From Perkinsus olseni (lineage: Eukaryota > Perkinsozoa > Perkinsida > Perkinsidae): a stretch of DNA of 64,000 nt. Positions 29,450-39,605 of the stretch are shown here, in pieces. The notes under the pieces were generated by a model. The model worked only from the letters and a program-made list of their open reading frames with translations, did not search any database and was not told the origin of the DNA. Location of the stretch: assembly GCA_013115135.1 (NCBI GenBank), contig JABANP010000104.1, positions 1-64,000 on the forward strand, given 5' to 3'. Made by a program: the position numbers and the translations under genes. The stretch's first letter is position 1, and every line of letters starts with the position of its first letter.

Positions 29450-29880
29450 ACCCATAATTCATACCACACCTTCCCTTATTACTATGAGAACTCAGAGGAG
29501 CGGCTGTCGCCTCGGTAGTTTCCTCAGCGGCGACCGAGCCTTTTTGAACCGCGTCGAGCTCTGGCGCCGACACACCGACAACCCGGAGCTGTTCAGTCCC
29601 TCTCATGAATCTCTCATCACAACGGATCTGAAGCTGCTACCATCCACCAAGCATCACGACCAGCTAAACTTACCCGATCCACTGCTATACCGTGGTCAGC
29701 GAGGCACTCCAAGGCGGTGATGATGGCGATGGACGGCGACGGCCCTGTGGAGAGCTTCTCCAACAAGGCCGCTACTATCGTCCTCGAGCTTCCCGTTTCA
29801 TCTTCCTTATTTATATGACACGACGTTATCAATTGTTCAGTAAGCATCCGTGCTAAAAGCAGCAAGGCAATAGTACCCTA
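29450..29880 (-). CDS. Two-exon helical protein, partial
   Basis: Exon A reads LLLARMLTEQLITSCHINKE, then AALLEKLSTGPSPSIAIITA and LECLADHGIAVDR. A 46-nt intron (donor GTAAGTTTAGC) joins it in frame to an exon with IRCDERFMRGTEQLRVVGV, running to a stop near 29455. The helical pattern is HEAT/ARM-like, but I cannot name the gene. The start lies upstream of 29880. Confidence 0.5.
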
Positions 29881-29899
29881 CCGCCCCCTCATTACAGCG

Positions 29900-30542
29900 A
29901 GGGTATTTCTGGCCTCAGGGATTTCATACTCACTAAAAATTACGATACGACTACGACTCTCTAATTTGGACTGAAATACGATCTGTAATCAGTAATTATA
30001 TACTGTACTGCAGATCGCACTACCCCTTCGACGGACAGTGAGCATGTGTGTTGAAGAGAACAACCCAGGAGTGGTGACCTACCGTCCGCTGACTACAGCC
30101 AGGTGATTACTCTGGCGTCATGGATTATAGCCAGTTAATAATAACGATACGACTACAACTCTGACTACGCATCGAGAATTGGTAATTTTAGGTCACAATG
30201 AAGACCGCACTACGCCGCCCGCCCCGTAGCAGCTCTCGCGTATCTTGCAAGCTTCAACCATGGATACGCCATAGAATCAAATTCCCACCGCGGAAACATG
30301 ACCACGGTATCTCACCCTTTGACGGATCTTCGCTCCGTGCGATCTCCTCTATTCGACCTTGGATACCCTCCCCACCTTCTACCTCTGCTGTCGTCCCAGA
30401 AGACATTACAATCATCACTATCACACTTTCCCCTCGCAACCCCGACACCGGCATCTGCCCAACACCAGTCTGCTATCTCAGAGAAGGATAGAAACATCAG
30501 AATCGTATCTTAACGCTCGTGTGAAACGGCGAATCTTTTCCG
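29900..30542. other. No gene recognised
   Basis: Short ORFs only. A glycine- and glutamate-rich minus-strand frame at 30254-30454 could be an exon but has no supporting splice sites that I trust. Confidence 0.35.
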
Positions 30543-33488
30543 CTATTGCTGTTGCTGTTCTTGCTCCGGGTTCTCCTCCTCGCCATTATCATCGTCACCT
30601 CCCGGAGCTTCTACGGTGAATCGATCCTCCTCTTGCGTGTTATAACTACCACAATTCCCACACTTCATACCCATGATATGAAAGGGCACCTTCGGCGTTA
30701 TTGATCTAAAAGTGCATCATGCCGGGGTCGAACCAGGGACCTTTCCCATGAGACTTACTCGCAGTCATTGCAGTGTAGCCTGACGAATGTTGTTCGATAT
30801 TCCTTCGGCATCCTCACTCGAGCAACCTCCTCGTCAATCACTCGCCATATACCCGACATATCTTCCTGCGTCGACTTGTTGCACAGAGGACACCTGCATG
30901 CGTGCTTATCATACCAAAATTCGCCCAAATCTTCTGCCTTACCGCATCGCCTGAACGATAGTCGGAGCATTCCTCTGCAACTCTCTCAGGCACGTCGAGT
31001 GAATACCATGGCCGCACCGGAGTACCACCGCCTAAGGTAACGTCAAACTGCGTACCACACCCCACCCGCTTCGAAGGATGCACACCCAACAAAGGAGCGT
31101 GTACAGGAGTCCTGTGAGAGGACTCCTAGTATCGGATCACCGACGGTCACATCCGTACTGATCCTCGAACTTCATCCTAATGCGAGGATTCGAAGAAAAC
31201 ACAAGTCAAGAGAGTCGATACACGAGGGTCGGGGACATGTGGATCGTCATCATCATCATCGGGCGAAACCAATGCCTAGGTCGAGCAAACTTCGCCAGAT
31301 GTGAGATGATCATCGAGCAAGCCTCTAGGAAGGAGATTCATGCCATCATTTGCATAGGGATCTCCCAGGCAAGAATCCATGACCATGTATAATAGTTGAC
31401 ACTCAATTGGCTCAGAGCAGCCCAAGCTGTTCCTTACACCTTGTCCGGTACCGCCTCGTCCAAATCCAACCCCACGCCCACACTATTTCACACGAGCAAT
31501 CTCATGTTCTCTAAGTTCGCGGCTGAGCTGTGGTGGTTGCACTTGAGATAGGAGATCAAGCCGGTGATGATCCGTCAGAAACCTTGCTCGGCTTTGTCAC
31601 CATCCATCAGAAACCTTGCTTTACCGCAGTCCCGCAGGCTGTTGCGTAGCATTGTACCCGCAATACCATGATAAAGTTCGCATGGGCCGCCTTCCCAGGA
31701 GTGTTATTGGACAACAGATAGCCCTCCGCGCCTAGGTGGCTTTTCTGAGGTAGAAGGCTCTGTCACTGACGACTTCCCTGAGGGAGCCAACATGAACATG
31801 AGTTTGCCGTGGAACTTCTAAAACGGATCTCGTCCTCTCGTCGGAGATCTGTAGCCAGATGACATCACGGGTAAAACGGTACTGACATCTCGTGAGTCTC
31901 CCGAACGCCATAAACTCCGCAATGCAGACCTCACGATCACGCTTCTGTTCTCGTTGCTCACTCGAGCGAGCCGAAGAGCGCGGACCCAGGTTACCTGGGC
32001 CAGGTACCCCTCCTAAAAGCTCCTGGATGTAGCTAGCCAACAAAATGGGCTGCAAAGAACTTTGTCATATCACGAACGGACTCAAGCATGGCTTTCTCCC
32101 TTTGGAGCTGTACGGCAGGCCGGGTACACTGTACCCCGGATTCTCGCCAACAGCGAGGCTTGCTGGGCAGTATCAAAAAAGACTATCATTCACGCACGCG
32201 CCCTATCGAACACAATTGGCCATCGCAGCCCCAACGGTGGAGTTCCCAAACCACATGAGTCGAATCTTCGTGAGCAAAACGATCAAGTTCAGACCAGGCG
32301 ACCTTGCACTTACTGGTATCGTCGACTCAAAAAGACTTGCTTGGCACACCGGGCAGACGTTCCTCATGGTCTCAGCGGAAAGGCAATGGTGATTCTCGAA
32401 GACTTCAGGAGGGTAACAGGCAGCACATCTAACGATAACAAAAACAACGTCACGAAATAGCGCTTCGGCAAGGAGAAAAATGACATCCGCAAACTCCCTG
32501 GCAGCTGAGGAGCTCAGAAAGAAAGCCTTCGGTAAGCTCAAAAAGGTATTGCTCCTATTTTAAGATCAATCAGCATACTATACGTCTCGTATCATCGCAA
32601 TTGTACAGCCCACAATCTTCCATTCATAGGAATTTTTGGAACAGAGAAATCCGTGATGAAGGAGGAAGACGAAAGAGCTCATTAAAACCTACCCATAACA
32701 GTGTTTGTAATTCTCTCGACCACCCACTCGGCAAATACCACAACCATCGCAATGGAAGGCACCTACGAAAAACGGCAAAAAATTACCGCTCATCATCATC
32801 AGCGCCAACACAACCTCACCTTTCTCAACTCCTTTATCGTCCCAAAATTTACACTTATCGCAGTAATATTCAGCAAACCGAATACCACACTTTTCGCAAA
32901 TCGCCGCCGGCTTCTGCCGATGAAAGCAACTCTCGCACTCAATCTCTTCGATCTTCGTCCGATCCAATTCGTGAGCCTTCTTATAATCCCGTTCATTCGC
33001 CATTCTGAAATCGCCAAAAAAATCTTCACGACTAAACCGGTGGTCAACCGTGCCCACTTGGCTTCATTGTGGCAGTGCCGACACCAAAACCATTCTCCAC
33101 AGCAGGGCGCCAGAATTTTGCACCGTCGCTTATAGTGCTCACAACCCTCATGCTCTCCCGCGGGTTGATTAACAGCTAAATTGTCACTCTTCGATGGCTC
33201 ATCTGATCACAAATCGATCAGCAGGGCGCGCGCTCTTCGTCAATCACCTTCTCCATCGTCAGACTCTGCATCGCTAAATCCGCTGTCAGCATCATCGTCT
33301 TCGTCAACTTCGTACCACTGAGAAGAAAATTTTACTTTTTCTATAAAAATTTCACATGAGCTTGAAACGGTTACATCATCTTCATTATCAACGGGTTCCT
33401 CCACACCCTCTCGCCTCGGCACCTCCTCTTGCCTATCTTGCTCATCTTGCACTTCCTCAACGTTCTCTGTATGATTCTCCCCAGTCAT
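30543..33488 (-). CDS. RCHY1: RCHY1/PIRH2-like E3 ubiquitin ligase (CHY, CTCHY and RING zinc fingers)
   Basis: This family links a CHY zinc finger, a CTCHY finger, a C3H2C3 RING and a zinc ribbon, and ubiquitinates nuclear or cytosolic targets. Eight exons: 33488-33248, 33202-33049, 33004-32820, 32762-32693, 32428-32314, 31031-30943, 30893-30759, 30705-30543. They total 1152 nt (383 residues) with every junction in frame. An acidic N-terminus of about 85 residues precedes the CHY finger ([54 protein letters not shown]). CTCHY follows ([31 protein letters not shown]), then RING ([35 protein letters not shown]). The tail has [22 protein letters not shown] and [16 protein letters not shown] and ends glutamine-rich. 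Intron 5 is 1282 nt, against 44-57 nt for most others. Confidence 0.94.
30722..30742 (-). repeat. Family T motif in RCHY1 intron 7
   Basis: AAAGGTCCCTGGTTCGACCC on minus, 15 nt after the donor GTAAGTCTC of a 53-nt intron (30758-30706). The acceptor is TTTTAG. Confidence 0.8.
31032..32313 (-). other. 1282-nt intron of RCHY1, probable insertion
   Basis: It lies between the first and second cysteine halves of the RING. Its content is unlike the small introns: a 107-residue minus-strand ORF at 31732-32055, another coding-like stretch near 32060-32110 ([13 protein letters not shown]), and GC-rich DNA. I see no terminal repeats. It may be a degraded mobile element or a nested gene. Confidence 0.6.
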
Positions 33489-33669
33489 CGTGCGGAACTT
33501 TGCTACGGTAAGGTAAACTACTGTTGCTACTACTAATACCACTACCGATTCACGAATCGGCGGTAGTCGGGGCAATTTACGGAAATACAGCCGAAAGTTT
33601 CGGCACGGAAAAATAAACCAACTGAATGACAACAGTTGCCTTGAACGTAATTATACTTATTCATGAGGC

Positions 33670-33712
33670 GTATCTTAGGTCGACCATAGCGCAAGACCGG
33701 AATGGAAGATAC
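33670..33712. repeat. Family R inverted repeat upstream of RCHY1
   Basis: GTATCTTAGGTCGACC at one end and GGAAGATAC at the other, 43 bp. It lies between the dynein light chain stop and the RCHY1 start, possibly in a 5' leader intron of RCHY1. Confidence 0.65.
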
Positions 33713-33768
33713 CCAGACCCTCAACTCTACTGCGCATAATAATCAACAGGCAATTATCATGATCATAA

Positions 33769-34431
33769 TCATGGTGTCTTCCAAATAGTGACTCCCATCT
33801 GGCCGATATAAAAATAACAGTAGCACTGTTTTTCATGTGTAACATATGTTGCAAAATGATGACCTGAAAAAATCAGCAACTTCAAAATTTTCCACCCTTC
33901 ACGCTAAATTCCCCGTGAGCATGCCCGGTAACAATTATGAATAAAACAGAGGTACAAGATTCCGAATTTTTAGTAAAAATTTACTGCAAATTAACGGTGT
34001 TAAAAAACTGACGAATCGCCAATGTCGTAAAAAATTATTACCATCACCAGGGACGATGGAAAAAAATTTTACCATTGTCAGCACCGAAAAAAGCGACGAT
34101 TTTTTCCGCTAAAATTCCACCCGCCTTCCGTTTTCTCACCAACAATAACGTGCCAAGTGCCATGGCCTCCCCCTTCCCCATAAGCCGTTTCCATCTCGGT
34201 CTTCAAAAAGTGCGCTATCTCCGACTCATTCATAAAATTCTCCTGCAGAAAAAAATCGTAAATTTCTCACAACAATAAAATTCCCACCTGAGCGTAAGCG
34301 GCCTTGGAAATAGCGAATTCGAGCATAGCTGGGTCCATTTCCTGCAGCTTCACCACCGGCCTTGCCACAGCGGCAGACCCGCCATTGGTAGCAGCCGCAG
34401 CAGCAGGATGATTGGCGTTGGGAATCGTCAT
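33769..34431 (-). CDS. LC8-type dynein light chain
   Basis: LC8 light chains are small dimeric hubs of the dynein motor and axoneme. Three exons: 34431-34288, 34242-34140 and 33863-33769; 342 nt, 113 residues, introns 45 and 276 nt. Family features: AISKAAYAQENFMNESEIAH and FLKTEMETAYG, then TWHVIVGHHFATYVTHEKQC and YCYFYIGQMGVTIWKTP at the C-terminus, which form the substrate-groove beta strands. The conserved TWH, VTHE and YFYIGQ elements are present. Departures: an alanine-rich N-terminal extension of about 30 residues and a glycine-rich insert (GEGGGHG) before TWH, so it is a divergent paralogue rather than canonical DYNLL. It lies about 280 bp upstream of RCHY1 on the same strand. Confidence 0.92.
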
Positions 34432-34879
34432 GAATATTATCACCACTACAGTGCTCCGAATTAATTTGAAATTTAGCCGAAAAAGTTAATTTCGCCTCCA
34501 CTACTGAGATTTTGAACTCAATCTGAGCCCCCTCACAAAATAATAAAACACGCAATATTCCTCTGATCTTTCCGATATTACTGCGACACAGGTCGTGAGA
34601 TTTCGTGTGTGAGGGTATCACTTATGAAGAAACAAGAAATATATCAAAGTCAAGTCAATACTCGCTCGCCCTAGTAAAATTTCTGAAACGGTTTTTTTTC
34701 ATTAACACGCTATTCGCAGCAGAGACATGAACAGACCTTCGAAAAACTTACGCCCTATTCGAAATTAATTTGGAGCACTGTATCATCAGCAACATACGCT
34801 GTAATTTACAAAGACGTGGTTCAAGTTTTAAGATATCTACAAGACACGCAGGTGTGCTTAACCGCACTCATAACGGTCG

Positions 34880-35220
34880 AAAAAATAGCGAGCTATTTTA
34901 CAGAACATAGACAACAACTATGCGGACGATTCGAGAAATTAGCGGCAATAATGTAAAGAAGGCCAACCCGTACCAAACCCAACACCAAGCACCTTCTGCG
35001 ATGAAACTCGGAAACTACACAAAAAATACAGCAATTATACTGATAGCATAACAAGATACATGGTGCGAAAATCTTTCACTGCGCCACGAAATTGGCTTCT
35101 CAGCCATCCTGGACCTCGCCCCACTTGCCGAAGGATATGGCAGTGCTGCTGCCTTCTAGCAACGCCACGGCTTTGCCTTCACCTTGCAGTCGCTGCTCTG
35201 AAAAAATTTAACCAAAACGT
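34880..35220 (-). CDS. C-terminal exons of a membrane protein, unidentified
   Basis: One exon (about 35200-35100) reads LQGEGKAVALLEGSSTAISF then GKWGEVQ. The next, after a GTAG acceptor near 35019, reads FPSFIAEGAWCWVWYGLAFF then TLLPLISRIVRIVVVYVL and stops, which is a transmembrane helix. The intron between contains a family S motif at 35081-35093. Confidence 0.45.
35081..35093 (-). repeat. Family S motif in an intron
   Basis: AATTTCGTGGCGC in the sense of the minus-strand membrane gene. Confidence 0.6.
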
Positions 35221-35249
35221 TCCCACAGAATACAACAGAAAGCCGATTT

Positions 35250-36148
35250 CTCCATAAAACCAAAAAACCACTTCACAGAATTGATAACGGAAAAATTCAT
35301 TAAAGAATTTCGAATATTCAAGAGAAAGTACGAAACAGACATTGTGCAGTTTTCAAATATAACTTTCTCGTTACTTGCCACCTGAACTTTTGCGCAGTGT
35401 AGACACGTGCATGTCTGACAGAATTTCCTAGTGAAACTGTGGAAGAAACCACAGTATCTCAGAATTGTGTCGAACGCGCGCGAAATGCCTTGTAGTTATC
35501 GAGATATTCCAGTTCACCCGCAAAACTTGCATGTCACAGTACAACCCCACACAAGAGGCTCGTGTTAGAGAGTCCTCAATTCACAGGTCGACGTGATTTT
35601 TGCAAATTATCTGTTCACGAGACAATAGGAAGCGTACGAAAATGGGGTTCACGAGGAAAAATCCCCGGGAAAAACTGGGAAAGTTACCGAGGCACATCAC
35701 AAAGAAAAATCAAGAACCAGCGAGGAGAATAAGATACTATCACGTTAACTGTGAAATTTCGAGAAGTGGCATAGCACAATCGAGAGATGGTCAAAAATAT
35801 AAGACGAAGCAGAACACGCCGGAATCCGCACCTTCCGAGAGAGTGTCCAGCAGAAGATGCCACACCGCAAATGGTTTGGTCATACCCGACATCAACAACG
35901 CAAAAATATATACCTGACAGGAATCTTTATCATCCTGAGCTCACACACGGAAGCTAAGCTCGGTAAAGATACCATGAATATAATGACGCCGTCGTCGGTT
36001 CGATTCACTGGCGGTCTAGGAAAGTAACGACGAGCTCTTCGTTACCACAATGATCTCACAATCTGAACTCCTACTGCAGTTACATCAGACAGTCTCACTC
36101 GATCCAGGCAAAATACATTCCTCAGCAGAGGGCCGGCCAACCGCTGCG
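35250..36148. other. No gene recognised
   Basis: AT-rich with a single plus-strand ORF (35600-35917) of basic, low-complexity character. A T-type TCGTCGGTTCGATTCACTGG lies at 35992-36014, directly downstream of GTAAAGATACCATG, so both T-like and R-like sequences are close together here. Confidence 0.35.
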
Positions 36149-37090
36149 CTACCCGGAGCACTCTAACGCCGCTTGACACGAAAATTCAGCTTCCGTTTTC
36201 GAGGAACTTATTCGCCAACTCACCGGCATAAGGTCATCCATATCAATTAACTCTTTCCTCCCCTCGCTAGCCTTTGCCGCTTCCTCCCTCAGCAGCGGTG
36301 CCACCGACAACAACTGCTCCATCGCCGTCGGATAAAAACCTGCCAACGCTCAGACTGAGACTATCTATCCTATTTTCCAGCTACACGATGCGTCGGTTCT
36401 GGCAGCGTTTCAATGCGTCTAGCGCTCCTGATTAGTCGAAAATTTCGTACCCTAATTTCGTATCTTTCATGGATCAACCAAAGATTCTCCCTTCCATTCC
36501 ACAAAAATATTCTCCGTGCGTGCACACTACCAAAAAACGTATCTTTCGGTGTTCACTATTTTTTAAAGATCGAACGGCTAAGCGACTTACCACCCCCCGC
36601 GGTCATCGCATCTTCAACTTCGCGCAATCGATTACTCCCAGCCACATAAAACTGTTGTAAATCAGATGATTCACCGGCTTGACCTGAACCCACCAAGTGC
36701 ATGCATCAACCTAAGATACCATTTTCCAAATTCCTACCTATAAAATCCTCCCTAACACCACACAGTACCGGCAAGCTTTCCACGGTATACCTCTCCCGCA
36801 ACCGGTCACATCGATTCACAAACTCCTTGTCGTCTCGCGAGTAATACCGACAGTATCTGTGAACTGTTCATGCTGATCATGAAACTGCACGACGAAAAAA
36901 ATCGTCGAAAAAATTCTCTCATTATTCTTCAATTTTTTCCAACAACGTAAAGAACACCGAACTGGGATACCACTGGTGGGCGTCATTAAAAATGAATCCC
37001 AACAATTCCGAAAGGGGCCCGTTCCGTCATTCTTTTCCCAGCAACTTCGTGAATACCGTAAATCCCACAACTCGTAGCCCTTCATTATAG
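36149..37090 (-). CDS. Multi-exon gene, unidentified
   Basis: Coding exons on minus include one near 37020-36950 (FIFNDAHQWYPSSVFFTLLE), one ending at 36738 (YYSRDDKEFVNRCDRLRERY, TVESLPVLCGVREDF), 36683-36591 (QAGESSDLQQFYVAGSNRLR) and one ending at 36224 (FYPTAMEQLLSVAPLLREEA). The 36738/36683 junction is solid: a 54-nt GT-AG intron in frame, filled by a family R motif. The protein is helical and charged. I do not recognise it. Confidence 0.5.
36460..36487. repeat. Complete family R inverted repeat
   Basis: GTATCTTTCATGGATCAACC followed by AAAGATTC. Both ends and the centre match the R consensus. Confidence 0.7.
36684..36737 (-). repeat. 54-nt intron with family R motif
   Basis: The gene sense contains GTATCTTAGGTTGATGCATG, identical over 20 bases to the RBR intron at 22148-22202, although the flanking exons are unrelated. 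Confidence 0.85.
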
Positions 37091-37166
37091 AAAGACAATC
37101 CGGGAAAATGTGTAGCAGATTTTTGACCGATATGACACGTTGATGACCGTCCGATTCGATTTCAAC

Positions 37167-37186
37167 AATCGATCAAGTGATCGATT
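37167..37186. repeat. Palindrome related to 21097
   Basis: AATCGATCAAGTGATCGATT, a palindrome with a four-base centre. Confidence 0.65.
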
Positions 37187-37189
37187 TTC

Positions 37190-37651
37190 AACTTACACAT
37201 CCCATAGGATCCCTCCAACCCTCCCATACAAATATCTTCGCACACAGCACGCTGCAGAAGGAAGATACTCCCGATACATCTGACACACAGCAACCTCCCA
37301 TGCATCATTCAAGAACTGCCATCAAGCGACGACACAGGAATTCACCACCGATCTACAATCACTCCCGCATACCACTCCAAACGAATAACATCGGCCGTCG
37401 CCTGGTGGCTGTTTATGTACAGTCGCTGGCATCAACGGCATCAGCTCACCGCCATACGTTGCACTTCCTCGTTATCATGATATAATTTACAAAGCGTAAA
37501 CAATCGTGATTCACGATTCGTGAACGCTAATTCTACATCAACTACATCATGTCGCTGGCGTCGTCGATGTTCTCTAATGCTTCCCTCCTGTGATAATATT
37601 TCTGCTTATATCATCTCCATAATCTTTCTCTATTAGTTCTACATTTCAAAC
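37190..37651. other. No gene recognised; palindrome at 37503-37526
   Basis: The plus-strand ORF at 37177-37485 is low complexity. ATCGTGATTCACGATTCGTG is a palindromic block that resembles GTGAATCACGAGTCGTGATT at 43151 inside the 42.9-kb DNA element. Confidence 0.4.
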
Positions 37652-37960
37652 CTATTCCATCAAAGACAAGGTTCCGATCGCCCTTTCGGTTTCAACTACG
37701 AATATTTCTTCCGTACCACACGCGCCGCGACTCAGTCCTTCTACCCTGGAAACCACAAAAACAGCACTCACCACATCCTGAGCCACCGAGAGCCCCTGCG
37801 CCAATATATTCTTCCTTATGGACGCTGTTATCCTCTCCGCTGCTTCCTCAACCTCTGTCGGCTCTGGAAGATGCGGGAGCGTCCAGGAGGGCTGAGAAGA
37901 AAACCGACAGTCATCCGGCGGGCAGCAGAACCCTCCACGATTCCCCGCATACTCTGGGAA
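37652..37960 (-). CDS. C-terminal exon of an unidentified protein
   Basis: Starts after the acceptor CCTTCCCAG near 37957 and reads EYAGNRGGFCCPPDDCRFSS, then helical TEVEEAAERITASIRKNILA and QGLSVAQDVVSAVFVVSRVE, to a stop at 37652. The upstream intron contains the R half CAACCTAAGATACTGG. No family recognised. Confidence 0.5.
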   Translation of the reverse strand, partial: FPEYAGNRGGFCCPPDDCRFSSQPSWTLPHLPEPTEVEEAAERITASIRKNILAQGLSVAQDVVSAVFVVSRVEGLSRGACGTEEIFVVETERAIGTLSLME

Positions 37961-38411
37961 GGCTACACCAATACCAGTATCTTAGGTTGAACCCTGCATT
38001 TCATAAGAATCATCCATTCTTCCAACACTCAGTACTGATTTTGAGTTATCATTGATAACTTATCAATTGCATCTGGCAGCTTTCGGGGGTCTCGTTTACG
38101 GACCAAACGACGCGGTTTCTCCCGGGTTACCTAGAGCTCATGCGGACCCGAAATTTCAGCTATGAGCTCTCCTAACATTGTTGTATTTCTTAAGCATGTC
38201 GCGGATCGAATTATCGAACAAAAAATTTTGGTCTATTTTCCACCCCGGGGCTCACTGTCAATCGTGGAAATATAACATAGCCCATCTACGTGCAATCCGA
38301 AAATACTTCAACCACTCCCAAATACTACCTCTTCCCGGGGTAAATATTTCCGCCGAAACTCCTCACAAAATGATGCTGCTTCGAGACCAACGCTGTAATT
38401 CATATTCTCGA

Positions 38412-38440
38412 GTATCTAAAGGTCGACCAAAGGAAGATAC
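38412..38440. repeat. Complete family R inverted repeat
   Basis: A 29-bp unit with ends GTATCT and AGATAC around the perfect centre GGTCGACC, the clearest R copy in the window. Confidence 0.8.
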
Positions 38441-38779
38441 AAAACTGGTCTACAACCATGCCCGTCAGGCGATAAACCGATCCCCTGTCGCCTGGCCTTT
38501 CACGGAGCATCGACCAAGAAAAGGCTTCGGCCAAAATTTTTGTTTCCGCATTTCTCCCAGCAAAAACCATCTTCAAAATTTTCTCCTCTTTCAAAATTTA
38601 TTGCTATTTTTTTGCAATATTTCTGCCACCGTCGAGCGCATCTTCAAATGATAAGATTCGACCTCTCTTCAAAAAAACACCATCACCGGCTCCCAACCAC
38701 AGCCGACCTTCCCCACGAATCCCCTTCATCAACCTAAGATTCTCGTCCACCAACAAATGCGCACAACACTTTCGACACG

Positions 38780-39240
38780 GTTCGCCGAAATTCAAACAAA
38801 AAAATTTTCCCAAAAATTTTAAGACAATCGATACCCACCCAAGCAGTACACCTCGGAAAAACTCGTACGCATCATCTGCCCCTCGTCCTGTACCATTCTC
38901 TTCAATAGCCCTGAGACACAAATCTTCCTCTCTTACGAATTCTTGCTCTTCCTCAACGTCTATTACCCATGCATCACACTCATCCAGTAGTGACTTAAGT
39001 CACCTAATTTTTCCTCCAGCTGATTCTCAACTCCCCGATTCGACGGGCTGTCGGATGCCGTGAAAACTAACATTTTGAACTCGCCGCTACCCTCTAGGGA
39101 CGACTTCTCATCTGCACTGCCGCTGCTGCTTTTCACAGTGCAGCGGCACACAGCCTGAATCAGTAAATCCAAGTGGTCGAAAAAATCCACAAAAAAGAGG
39201 CTCTCTACTCCCGCCAGAAGTAATACGTCCCTCCACAAGT
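38780..39240 (-). CDS. Unidentified gene, two or more exons
   Basis: The upstream exon contains LWRDVLLLAGVESLFFVDFF and LIQAVCRCTVKSSSGS. The downstream exon contains DECDAWVIDVEEEQEFVREE and DLCLRAIEENGTGRGADDAY, with a donor GTGGGTATCG near 38852. The exact joint near 39000 is unclear. No family recognised. Confidence 0.4.
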
Positions 39241-39375
39241 TGAAGTCAGGAGGAACATACCCCCCTGAGCTGCGGTACCGTCCTCGTTCAGGTAACAGCG
39301 CACGTGTTGAAAAAACGGATGCGCTGAGAATTTGGTTCGGGGTGTGCTGTTTTCGATGATCATGTACGACTACAA

Positions 39376-39436
39376 TGGAGTTTCACCCGTAATACGTGAA
39401 GTGAGGTTTTCCGCCAAGTGAAAAACGCGAAAATGA
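39376..39436. mobile_element. Truncated MITE copy
   Basis: TGGAGTTTCACCCGTAATAC is identical to the left end of the 29268 element, and GTGAAAAACGCG follows as in the 31-166 foldback. I see no right end. Confidence 0.6.
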
Positions 39437-39605
39437 TTTTCCTAGTCCGCCACCTACGGAGAAGTTCACCCTCGGATAAATACGCTTATATTATTCCACT
39501 CATCGCAGCGCTAAAATACGCAAAAAAATCGCGAAAATCATAAAAATTCTTCGCAAAAAAATCGTCATAGGAGTGCAAATTCACGCAAAATTTTTCCTGC
39601 GAATC

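Noticed and set aside
38178..38651. 157-residue plus-strand ORF
   Set aside because: It spans an R inverted repeat and AT-rich intron-like DNA, while the minus strand carries likely exons on both sides.
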